20,758 nt of DNA, taken from NCBI GenBank assembly GCA_003614735.1, contig KZ992690.1, positions 1 to 20,758 on the forward strand, read 5' to 3'. The notes under the pieces were generated by a model. That model searched no databases. It saw only the letters and a program-made list of their open reading frames with translations, and had not been told where the DNA came from. The stretch is from Thamnocephalis sphaerospora (Eukaryota; Zoopagomycota; Zoopagomycetes; Zoopagales; Sigmoideomycetaceae). Shown one piece after another: positions 7,624 to 18,246 of this stretch. Position numbers and translations under genes: made by a program. Position 1 is the stretch's first letter, and every line of letters starts with the position of its first letter.

Positions 7624-10600
7624 ATGGCCAGAGTAAGTCGCTTGCACTGCGATGGACAAGTGCATGGATGCACGGCACCATGCTGACGAATGTTCCACGC
7701 GGCTAGCTGCCCGATCGCGCTGACTATGACTCGTTTGACGAGGGCGACAGCATGCTGGTAAGTACTCGGCATGTAGGCAGCGGCGGCAGCAGTAGCAGTG
7801 GCAGGCAGGGGGCTTATGCGTCATGACTGTCGCGTCTAGATGGGTCCGCCCACGGCCATGCAGCGACCCGACAGCTTTGGCTTGGACGACGACGACGACT
7901 TTGGCGGGCCGTCGCTAAGCGGGCCTCTCTACGGACGGACCGGGGCCTACGGTCGCACTTCGTCGCCGCCACTGCGCGACGACGCTTCCGTGGCCAGCTC
8001 CGATGTGCCACTGTCCAAAGTGGCAAGCCACATGCGTGGTGCCGCAACCGCTTTCGATAGCAATGCCGAAGAAAGCGACGACGACGACGACGATATGCCG
8101 CTGCATCGACGTAGCGCTGCTCTCCAGGCAAAGGCGGCTCAGCGCTCCACGCCGCCCACCAGCTGGAAAAGGACGACGGAGCCGGCTGCAACCGAGACGG
8201 ACAGCGGCGTCGACGCACTCAAAAACAGCCCAGTAACACCGGGATTCGGCATGGATACTGTGCGCGATATGTCGTTTGCACACTTTCAGGGACTGCATCG
8301 CCCATCGCAACCAGCGTCGAGCGCGAGTGGCATGTCCAGCCCGGCTACTGGCTTTGATGCCATGGGCGATCTGACGACACTGGCGGAAGAAAGATCGCTT
8401 TCGTCGCTGAACGCCGGGCCTGACCGCCACAGCGACATGGATGATCATAGCGGTGCCGCGCACAAAACAGATGGCGGTATTGCCGATCAAACGCAGTACT
8501 ATAATCCAACGGTGGCACGCAAAGTAACGCTGCAGTCTATACGCAAAGGCTCTACCGACTCTTCGGCCTCGGCCCATCTGCAAAGTGCGAGCAGAAACAG
8601 CGGGGATGAGGGCGGGCACGAAAGCATGGCGTCTGGCAGCAAGGACTTGTCTGTGCAGCGGACGCCATCGGCAAGGCATAGCAAGGCTGCGTCAGAGGAT
8701 ATTCGTACACCGGTCAAGACTGAAAAGGCGAATTTTTACAGCCTGCGCGGTCGCCAGTCACAAGAATTTCAAGAAGCAGAGTCCAGCAAAAAGGATGCGT
8801 CAGCACGCCTGCGGGCAGCGCAGCGGATTACAGAGGCATCCGACGAGGATGACTCGGACCATTCGAGTGCGTTCAGAGCAGGACAACGTGAGCGCCACAC
8901 GCCCGCTCCCATCTATGTCACGAATCACGATGGCGACAGTCCCGACGTCGAGCTGCCGCCTTCTCTAGCATCGCCCACCCGTGCGGCTGCATTGGCGGAT
9001 GTGCACTTTGAGCCGCCCATCTCTCCCGGTCGCCGATCTCACTCGCGTCAAGGATCGCGCGAGTTTTCTGCGATGCAGCGGAGCATCATGTCGGGTGTCG
9101 GCGCCACCGCCGATGCGCAAGATGGCACTGCTGCCGAGTCGGCCGAAGGCGAAAAGAAAAAGCGAGGGTTTTTCTCGCATCGAAAGCTAAGCAGCAGCAC
9201 AACATCGGAAAGCTTAGCGGAAGGTGATGCACCTACATCGCTTGCTACCGCCGCTACTTCGGTCTGGTCAAAGCTGCGCCACGGTCGTAGTGCCTCCAAT
9301 GAAAAGGCCCAGGTGTTGCCAAGTTCGCCGCCCGACAGCAACCGAACTGGCGGGCGCGACTACGCTGCCAACGAGCCACGACCCATTTCAATGACCATTG
9401 CCAACGAGATTGCCGCGATGGTGCCAGGCGCCGATCTGACTGCACTCACCACATCCGGCGGCTGGGTGGCGCATCCGGCATCGTCATCCATGCTGACCCT
9501 GCCGACCCAGGATCTCACGCGCAAGCAGAGTGTCTCAGGACACCGTTCGTTGGCGGCCTCTTCTGGCTCGGGCGGGCAAAACAGCCAGTACATGCCCGTT
9601 GACGAGACGGACGACCTTTTGCTGCAGCTGCTTGTCTCGCAGGCAGTGGTGGATGCACAGGACTTTGAGATACTCGGCTTGGAAGAGGTGGATGATGTCA
9701 AGGTTTTGCATCAGCAACTGCAGGCGCGTGTGCAGTCGCAGGGCGCGCGCTTGGCGCTGGAGACAAAGATTCGCGAGGCCGCGCGTAATTTGGCGCGTCT
9801 GCACGCAAACAACCGCGAGCTGTCTCGCCAAGCAAACGACCAGCTTCAATCATCCAACCGCAAGGTGGATCAGGTGGCCACCGAGCTTTGGAAGCTAACG
9901 CAGCGCGCGGCCGATGTACAGCGCCGACTGCTGCAGCACACGGCCGGCACGCTATCGCGTGGCATTAGCCTGCTGGAGGTGCAGCTGGCTCAAGTACGCG
10001 AACAAGTGCAGACGGCGGCGGTGGCAGTAGCTGATACGCAGGTGACGGACCGGCTGGCAACGGCAACGGCAGATTTGCGCCGAGAGGCAAACGATCAACG
10101 GCTACTTGCCGAGTCGCGCCAGCGTGAAATTGCAGCGCTGCGTGGCGAGCTGGAGGCCGTCAATGTAAAACTGCAAACGCTCAACATGGTCAGCCAGGCG
10201 GGTGACGAAGCCGCACGCGAGGCTGAAGAACGCCTGAGTGCGATCGAAATTGAGCTATCGTGTGCGCGCGAGCGGCTGCAGACGGTTGAGAGCGAGCTGC
10301 AGGATGCGCGCATCCAACTGGAGCGGCAAGAATCACCAAGCGAGCTGCGTGCCGCGGTGCAAGCGTCGCTGCGCGATGCCATGCTTAGCAAGGAGAAGAG
10401 CCGCGCAGAGGCCGAGTCGGAGCGGCGCCGGCGCGAAGAGGCTGAGCGTCAGGCCGAGGCGTTGGGGCGCGAGCTGGAAGAAGCACGGGACGCTGCCGCC
10501 GCCGCAACGCGTGCCAGCGAGGCAGAGGCAGCGGCGAATGCTACGCTGGAAGAGCGTGATCGCATGCTCGCTACGCTGCAGCGACAGATCAAAGAGGCGA

Positions 10601-12270
10601 CCGAGGACATTGACCAGTTGCGTGCGGCATCGCGTGATACAGACGCTGCACTGCGTCAGCTATTCTCCAGTCTTCCAGAGCCGACCGCGACCGAAGCAGT
10701 GGATCTGGATGGTGTCTCTCGCTCACCACCTTCTCCGCGATCGCCGACCTTTAGCCGGTACACCTTTGATGGGCTGGTAATTCGTGTGCAAGGCATGTTG
10801 GCGCAACATCAGCGGCTCACCGACCGAGTTCTGCAGATGCAGTCTCAGGCGGAGACTGTACACGCACGTGCGAATGCGGCCGCGGAAGAAAAGGCCGAAG
10901 CGGAAAAGCGCGCACAAGAAGCAGATGAACGCGCCGCTGCAGCGGAAGCGCGAGTGCACTCACTCGAAGCTCGCACCGAAGAGGCCGAGACGCGTGTAGA
11001 GGAGGCCGAGGCGCGTGTTCGGGAGGCCGTGCGCCGTGCTGATGAGGCTGAGGAGAGAGCCGAGGCAGCTGAGCATGACGCTGGCCGCAAAGCCCGTGCT
11101 TCGTATAGCGACGATGACGAAGCAGACGAAAGGTCTGCCAAACGCATCAAGGAACTGCAGAACGAGCTGAACCTAGCGCGTGAGCGTGAGGCTAGCGTTC
11201 GTGTGACCGTCACTCGGATGACACGCGAGCTGGCTGCAGCTCAAGAACGGGCCGAAACTGCCGAGCATGCAAAGCGCGAGACATCAAAGGTCGAGGAGAC
11301 AGAGGCCGTCAGGAAGCGTGTCGAGGCTGAGCTGGAGGAGCGCGTCGTTGACGTGCGTGCTAGCGTTCAGGCTGAGTTTGCTGCCAACCTGTCCGCAGCA
11401 GAGGAGCGCATATCGGCCGCCAATGAACGAATCAGCGCGTTAGAAAAGTCAGTGATTGAAGCACGCAAGCAGCTGGAGGAGGCTGAAGCTAGCGTAACCA
11501 AACTTCAAGCGCAAGTGGAGGAAGCCGAATCTAACGCGGCCGAGGCGCACGCACAACTGTTGGAGATGCAAGCTAAAGCCCAGGAGGCCGAAGCACGCGC
11601 TGCCAAGGCCGATGCTTTGGTTGATGAGGCCACGGCAAAGGCGGCAAAGGCAGAGGCCAGTGCACTGCAAGCACAGTCCGAAGCCAAAGCGTTGGAGACG
11701 GAGGCAGCGGAAGCAAAGGCAGCAGTGGTAGCAGCAAAGGAAGAAGCCAAGGTGGCGACCACGGCGGCCGAGGCAGCCGCTGCAACAGCTACGGCAGCGA
11801 CTACACCACCCACATCGGACGACGACGACGAGAAAAAGTCTGGTGCAAATGGTGACGCCGATGGCACGTATACCAAGCTGCACAACCAATGTCGCCAGGT
11901 TCAGGAGCAGCTGGTGGCGGCGACCAAGCAGTACCCGGCACCTCAGCAGAACGTCACCGATGTTGAGGCGCTACATGCTACGGTGCGCGGGCTGAGTGAA
12001 GCCCTTAATGAGGCTCGCGTGGCCCTGACGGGCATGCTCAAGGGTGACCTGCTTGGAAATGCCACGAACACGAGTATGCGCATGCATAAGAGCATGTATG
12101 CTCCGCCCGAGTCTGTTGGTGCGCTGCAGTCGCGTGGCGAGCTGGAGCAAGCGAATCGCGAGATTGAGCGCCTGCAGCGACAAGCGGCCGAGTGGAACGA
12201 CCAGCGTCTGATGCTCGAGATGAATCTGGAGGCATATCGTGCGCGCGTGTCAGACCTGGAAAACGCATAG
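7624..12270 (+). CDS. Large Uds1-domain coiled-coil protein (paralog A, three exons)
   Basis: Exons 7624-7632, 7707-7757 and 7840-12270 join to 1496 residues. The first coding exon is only nine bases (MAR) and the second adds 17 residues (LPDRADYDSFDEGDSML). Both introns are phase 0 with GTAAGT..TAG borders. Residues 1 to about 600 are disordered and rich in Ser, Asp and Ala, with a basic patch KKKRGFFSHRK near 458. About 608-735 is a Uds1 (up-regulated during septation) domain: DDLLLQLLVSQAVVDAQDFE, ALETKIREAA, ATELWKLTQRA and RRLLQHTAG. About 765-1340 is long Ala/Glu/Arg heptad coiled coil, interrupted near 985 by SPPSPRSPTF, and a final coil ends the protein. The family takes its name from a fission-yeast septation-induced gene; a scaffold role in polarity or septation is inference. 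The ATG lacks a purine at -3, so a start inside exon 2 or 3 (7752 or 7840) remains possible. Confidence 0.85.
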
Positions 12271-12891
12271 TCCCGGTTCGCACTGCACCTGCCCCTTTTC
12301 TTACTATCATTTTGTTTTCGCCACATCCTACAATGGCGCGCGGCACCACTCCTTTCCGCCTGCTATCGTTTATACCATTGCTTTTACCATTGGCAGCATT
12401 ATCTTCCCCTATTTTATCGATACCAACCATTTTTATGCGGCCCCATTGTTCCGCTATACGCAATATACAAAATGCTTGTACCCGCACCCGCACCTATTGT
12501 TGGTGCCCTGAATCTACCGGCGTGCACAAGGGGTCGAGTCTGGGCCATGGCTAGGACGGTCCGTGGCGCGCGTACATTTGGGCAGTGGCGCTGCACCATC
12601 TCCCTGCCCCTCGTGCCCCTTTGGCTTGTTGCTCCCCTGGGGGCCACTACACGTTGCTGGTCCTGTTCACATTGGCGCCGCACAAGTATCGCTGTGACCG
12701 TTGCGGCTGCAACTGGAATATGAATCCCTTGCTGGTTCTCGCTTTGGTTGGACTTGAACGGATTGGTCGGATGCGTAGCAGTTCACTTTTTCATTTTCCA
12801 TCGGTTCAGGCGTTAGTTTAATGTGCACTAGACGCTAAACGAAATCAGCGCGTATTTGTCAAATCGTTGTATTGTTTGCCTGATATCGATC
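12271..12891 (+). promoter_or_regulatory. Intergenic region before the second Uds1 gene, with STRE-like pentamers
   Basis: No gene recognised in these 620 bases. CCCCT/AGGGG pentamers, the stress-response element bound by Msn2/4-like zinc fingers in yeasts, occur at 12292-12296, 12406-12410, 12529-12533 (as AGGGG), 12607-12611, 12616-12620 and 12634-12638. The last three fall within 32 bases. The region is C/T-rich, so part of this is composition. Confidence 0.35.
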
Positions 12892-15800
12892 ATGTCCACG
12901 AAAGGTGCGGATATGGGCAAGAAACGTGCATCGTACGAGGAGATGCGCAAAATGCACGACATGCTGTCCGCCAGTCATACCACCAGCAGTTCTTTAAACC
13001 AACCCGGCATGAGGCAAGACCATCCGACAGGCATACACCAGACCTATTCCGGACAGGCTGCAAGAAACCTGCATGGCATCGGCACTAGCAGGCGTACTGC
13101 AGGCGTGCCGGCCACACCGCCAAATACACAGGGCGAAGGCTGTAGCGGAGGGTTCAAAAGTCTCCAGCTGTTGCCAAATATCCAAAGCACAGACATTAGA
13201 TATGCGTGCATGAGCACAATTGCCTCGGCATTCGTCAGTGCCGGCTCTTCCGAAAACAACTCGGTCGCAAAAAGTACGCTTGGCATAGACAGCTCAGCGG
13301 ATGCAAATGTGCCGACCAGAATCAGCAGTTTGCCCGGTAATGAAACCGCGCTGTCCGGCGAACAGAAAGGTAGCACTCGTAGCGATAAAGGGAAAAAAGC
13401 AAGTATGCAAACACCAAGGCAAGGCCCGGACGCTGGCCCACGCACTACAGTGCTACCGACCCCACAAGCATCACCATCACCATGGGTGCAGAAGGATTAT
13501 AGACCATCGCTAGACGTTAAAGGCCTGTTTAGCGGAGATGACGGCAGGACACTGTTTGACTGGAGCGGTACAGGTCAGGCCGAGAGTGGCACATCAGCTG
13601 CACTCTACAATGAGCACACGCGCCAGTGGCTGCAGCCGGTTACACTGGAGCCAAGTCAGCCTTTTGGTAGAAAGACAGCGAAGGGGAAAGACGCGGCGAC
13701 GAATGCTGAATGCAACGTGAAAACCAGCCCAGTAACTCGGCAACAACGGGGGGATGCAGGCTGTACCAGCACGAGCGAGTCAAACCGTCAACAAGCGAGT
13801 GGAAACCACGCCACTGCACCTGCACGAGATCATGCAGGGGATGCAGGCAGCCGACAGGCTGGAAAGGCTCGCTCCAATAAGCCTGAGAGGAATGTCGGCA
13901 CAGCAGCAAAAACGCAGCCTGGAGCTCCGGGCGAACAGATGAGCAATATGTATGCCAGCGCAGTCGGTCACAGTGGCAAGTACCGCCTACTGCCGCCCGA
14001 AACTTACGAAAAAGTGTGCCGCGATCTGAAGGAGTTGAACGAAGCCAAGATAGAGTTGGGAAAACAGTTGGAACGAGAGACCCGCATCCGAAATGCAGCC
14101 ATACTTCTCCGTCGGCTCTACGCGCGCCGATATGATATCGCCAAGCGCTGCGATCAGTTCTCACGGCAGGCAGCCCAAAACGCAAACTTTGTGTCGACAA
14201 ACTTATGGCGCAAGACCAAATACGCTTGGAATCTGCACCGCGCCATTCTAGAGCATCAAGTGTGCGCTGCAGTGCAAAAGGCCGCCAAGTTGGAGGCAGA
14301 ACTGAGTGCAATGCAAACAATGGCTCTCAACAGTCTTACAGACGCGGAGGCAAACGATCTGCTGAATATCGTGGAAGAAGCAAAGTCCCGTGCAGCGCGT
14401 GAAGAAGAGCGTGCGCTAAATGCAGAAGTGACCCTGGCAGCGGAGCGCAGTCAGCTGGAAGTGCTTACTGCAAATCTCACTGCCAGCAATGCAGCTTCAC
14501 ATACCAGTGGCACAGATCGCGTAATAGGTTGGTGACCATTGCTCAAAGCTGCTGTGATGTGTAGTTTGCTAATACACACACCTGTTCAGACTCGACCAGT
14601 ATGGTGAGATGCCATGGCTGGGACAAGGACAAAAAGCCGACCATTATCCAGCAACTAGAGCAGGAGCTGCATTCCTTGCAGCAACGCGAGCGGTATCTCA
14701 CCAGCCTGGTGGATCGACAGCGCAATATTGCACAGACACAAAACGCCTCCACTCCTGGCGACATGAGTCGAAACGCCGCTCAGAGTGCCGACGACGGTGT
14801 GGTGCTTGATCTGAAAGATCGCCTAGCAAGGGCGAATGCAGACGCGGCGCATTATCGCGAGAGACTAGAGCGTATAGAAGCAATGGTTATGCCGTTGCAT
14901 GCACAGCTGGCTAGCTTTCACGCAATGCAAACCCCTACCCTTGGTACAGCAACTGACGGCCTGCTAGGCGCCGATAAATCCGGCGCACCTGCGACTGGCG
15001 ATGCAGCACGTAGCTGTGCACCGTACACGGGGCCAGAGGCATTCTTTGCCAGCGTCTCTCAAATGCTGACGCACTATCAACAACCACTGGCTTCAACCTC
15101 GCCTGGGCATGCCGATCGCATCCACACTGCATCAGACTCGAAACGCTCGCTAGATTCCACACATCAGCTCGCAACCACGTCCAAGACAGTAGCAGATACA
15201 CTCCATCCCCCGTCTGCTAAAAACTGCAGCCAGCTATCGATAGAACACGAGCCAGCATTTGATAGGGCAGCATCATTTGAGGAAGCATGCTTCAAATTCG
15301 ACGACATAATTTCCACCATTAATGCATCGGCCACCGACAACGCCTTGCTGTCTGGTGGCAAGAGACTGGCTGACGACTATGAAACGGACGATGATTTGTC
15401 TAGCGAATCTGATGCCGAGATTATTCCGCGTGATAGCCTCATTCTGAGTCCTAGCAAGACAGGAGAGTCGGTTAAAAGCACCGCTGGCAAGTCCGAGGAA
15501 AATGCAGCATCGCCCGTCTCCAGTACCGTGCATGAAGCAAAAGACAGCGTACCGCGCGACAATCTCGACATTTCATCCAATATTGCAGACCTTTCGCTTG
15601 TCAGCACTACACAGGATAATGTGAGTCTCTTGGACGAAAAACCAACGCCAACGACTGATCTGACTGATGCCACTTTGCCCACCTGGAATACATTTGTGCG
15701 CGGAATTGCGCACGACAAGATGGCCGACATGCTAAAGACCACCAAGATGTCCTCCGCTGATGTAAACAGCGCGACTGGGGAAACACCCGGTGACGGCTCT

Positions 15801-16217
15801 CTTAGTGTGTTTGCAGGCACGATCGAGTCGAGTATCGGTAGCGAGTCGCCTCGGCGCAGCAGATCCAGCATAGCATCAGTGGGCACGAGCATCACAGACG
15901 CTGACACAGGCATCGTTAATGCACAAGACACCGAAGGGCGCGAAAAGAGCCCGCCGAAGAAAACAAAGCAAACGGCAAGCACCTCGTCCATTTCTAGCAA
16001 TGTCCATTTGGACACTGCAGAAGGTGCCAGCGCTGTAGTCGTCGACAGCGATGACGATGATGATCATGGCACCACCAACATTTCTCCTGTGTCAGATATT
16101 GGTGCAGAGCAACCACCGGAGCGGAATGCAGATGACGATCTGCGGAAAAAGCCAAACCAAAAGCCAACACCAACCAAAAAGAAGAAGAAAAAGACAAATA
16201 AGAAGGGTAGCAAGTAG
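12892..16217 (+). CDS. Diverged Uds1-domain protein (paralog B, two exons)
   Basis: Exons 12892-14527 and 14590-16217 join to 1087 residues. The ATG at 12892 (A at -3) is the first in frame. The intron at 14528-14589 (GTTGGT..TTCAG, with a good CTAAT branch site) is my best reading; GTGACC at 14532 to the AG at 14599 is the alternative. Residues 1 to about 355 are disordered and Ser/Thr/Gln-rich. About 355-475 is a diverged Uds1 core: ERETRIRNAAILLRRLYARR, then STNLWRKTK and HRAILEHQ. It aligns without gaps to paralog A (FEILG..LEVQL against YRLLP..LEAEL, 108 residues, about 28 identities counted by eye). Coiled coil follows across the intron (QQLEQELHSLQQRERYL). YTGPEAFFASVSQMLTHYQ mirrors YTFDGLVIRVQGMLAQHQ of A. 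The tail is acidic, then lysine-rich (KKKKKKTNKKGSK), and lacks A's long coiled coil. Function unknown. Confidence 0.75.
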
Positions 16218-16247
16218 CGATGCTGCACACACTCGTTCAGCATCGCT
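16216..16247 (+). terminator. Perfect 10-bp stem-loop overlapping the stop codon of paralog B
   Basis: AGCGATGCTG (16216-16225) and CAGCATCGCT (16238-16247) pair perfectly around a 12-base loop. The stem starts at the second base of the TAG stop (16215-16217). It could stabilise or position the mRNA 3' end, or be a binding site; no AATAAA is seen nearby. Confidence 0.6.
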
Positions 16248-16440
16248 GCGCAAGATTCGCGCTAGCCGCCTAAAATACACCATTTTGCCTATTGTTGATA
16301 AACACGCGGATTTTTTACTGTAAAATCAAAGGCGTGCATCTATTGCGGCCTAAATTGCGATATCAAGCATTGTCTGTACCAGTCATGGAGAGGAGGCGCA
16401 CGCGACCAGAACGAGCAACGAGCAACGTCCGCATGGGCCT

Positions 16441-16466
16441 AGCCAGCGATTGCTGCATTGCTGGCT
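16441..16466. repeat. Hairpin-forming inverted repeat in the gene-free region
   Basis: AGCCAGCGAT (16441-16450) and ATTGCTGGCT (16457-16466) pair over 10 bp with one G-U wobble and a 6-base loop (TGCTGC). The right arm abuts a GCATGC motif. On its own this is too little to call an RNA gene. Confidence 0.55.
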
Positions 16467-18071
16467 GCATGCGTGGGTAAAACGCTACCTTTGCATTCGC
16501 GCAGTTCCCATTCTCTAGCCTCTTACTGCAACGCAATGACGTGCATGCTCGGTGGCTCGTGCTTTCAATGTGAAATGCATGCATGGGCACAAAGCAAGCC
16601 GCGTGCATAGCAAGGTGGAAAGGACGCTTTTCATAGCAGCTGCAATCTGAATCCTCACACTCTGCGCTCAGATTGTAGCGCTAGTACTGATTAACGTCTT
16701 TGCGGCACACGCCCTGTACGCGAGCCCATCCGTCGGAGCAACTCTCCAGACATACCGGGTCACTTTTGCCATTTGGGTATCAAAGTACGGCCAGTGCGCA
16801 AATGTGCTATAGAGAGAGAAAATGACAAATCGTGCGCTGCGTCTACTATAGTGCATCCAAGGCGACATCTGTATGCGCTCCTGTTCGGCGGTAAGAATGG
16901 CGGGCAATGCACTGTGCTGCGCATGTGCCGCCGTAAGAGCACATTCGACATTACATGCGCGTGCGGTGCAGGCAGCACGCATACCCGTTCCGCTGGCGCG
17001 GTTGCCCGGCAGTGGCGATTAAAACGACACAAACAGATTGCACGAGCGACAACTATCCCATGCTGTTTCGCTCGCACACACGCTTCTGTGGCACTAACTC
17101 GCTCAAACATTCTTTGTACGAACAATGTGACATAAGTTCGCCACACGCATTCTCATACCATCAGCGCTACTGATGCCAGCTGCTTAGGCGCTTGGTTGAT
17201 TCGGATGCTCTGTAACGCCAGCGGTCGCATTTGCCCATGCTAAATGTGCTGCGCTGCGCTGTAGTGTTACCTATCTACTGGGCTTTGTTCGTTGTCCCTA
17301 GCGGACTGCGCAGCGCTTTGTTACGTATGACGTCTATTTTCCCACATGCGCTTTGCTTTATGAATTTCATATTTACGATATTGTACCTGTCGTTATTGTA
17401 TGACCTGTGGGTGTTCGCTGGCTGAGAGTGCAACAGTAAAGGTACTCTGGGGCTTGTGCCACTGGATTACTTGCAGCGGGTTTCTACGGGAGCTTGGTGA
17501 CTTCCTGGGCCTTGTTCGTGCGCTCTGGAGCATCTGTGCCGTCGCGCACATCGGCTAATGCCACCGTGACCTTCACTTTCACTGTCTATGGCATGTGAAT
17601 GCGCTCAACACGTATGCATGCAAGTCGCGGCTCATTCACACTGCTTTCATCTCCATCGCGAATATTCGTGCTGACCTTATGGCGAACGTGCGGTGCCACC
17701 GCCATCATTCAGCCTCATTGCGACAGCAGAGATGATCCTTTTTTCCACAACCACTTTATCGCCTATCTGACCACCTGTTTTACCGCTGCACGCTGTCCTC
17801 CGCTGCAACATGCTGCAGATGGCGTGTCTGCATGTCGCGCTGTGGAGAGCGCTGCGCTCGTCTGAAATCCTCTGGTGTCCCCGCCGCATTCTGCCGCTGG
17901 GAGCTGCACCCAGCTAAACTTGCGCGCACCTCGTACATTCATCGGACGGCCACACATCATGCTGCAGCCGTTGAATCCCCTGACCTATGCCTACATGCCA
18001 GCACCCACCCAAGTATTGGTTCCTGAGCACAGCACATGAACAGGCTGTTGCGTGCCAGCCGAACGTGTACA

Positions 18072-18077
18072 TATATA
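18072..18077 (+). promoter_or_regulatory. TATA box upstream of the 7TM gene
   Basis: TATATA lies 170 bases before the ATG at 18247. A pyrimidine-rich stretch follows (about 18128-18146 and 18180-18200), a usual arrangement for fungal core promoters. Confidence 0.4.
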
Positions 18078-18246
18078 CGCGGCCTAGATCCCTTGCACCT
18101 GGCGCCTAGCGTCAAGCTCACGCCGTATCCGCTACTCTTACTATCTTTTGCGCCGCACAAGCGAGCCCTGTTATCGATTTGTCCTATCCTTTTTCGTTTT
18201 TGTGCACATCTTTGCCGCCTCAAAATACGCAAAGTTTGTTGGCAGT

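Larger units (their letters stand above)
16248..18246. other. Gene-free region of about 2 kb, including the 7TM gene promoter
   Basis: I find no recognisable protein or RNA gene. Open frames on both strands are short and Cys/His/Arg-rich, typical of chance frames in GC-rich DNA. The longest hydrophobic one (17237-17425, 62 residues) has no family match that I can see. Features present are a 10-bp hairpin at 16441-16466, four GCATGC palindromes (16467, 16543, 16577, 17616), and a TATA-like site near the right end. Base composition looks slightly less GC-rich than in the genes. Confidence 0.5.

Noticed and set aside
7915-8679. A 254-codon open frame on the - strand inside the first Uds1 gene.
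   Set aside because: It is antisense to clear coding sequence, has no domain, and reflects GC-rich codon bias. The same applies to the - frames at 11449-11889.
12740-12765. A tRNA B-box-like sequence (GTTCAAGTCC on the - strand).
   Set aside because: The flanking bases do not form a T-arm stem, and no matching A-box, anticodon arm or acceptor stem is present at the right distance.
12892-16217. Reading the second Uds1 locus as two separate genes (12892-14535 and 14601-16217).
   Set aside because: A 62-base intron with good branch and acceptor joins the frames, and the second half continues the same order of segments as paralog A. Not fully excluded.
17237-17425. A 62-residue hydrophobic + frame, possibly a small membrane protein.
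   Set aside because: No recognised family, no strong start context and no convincing exon partner. Kept only as a remark on the gene-free region.
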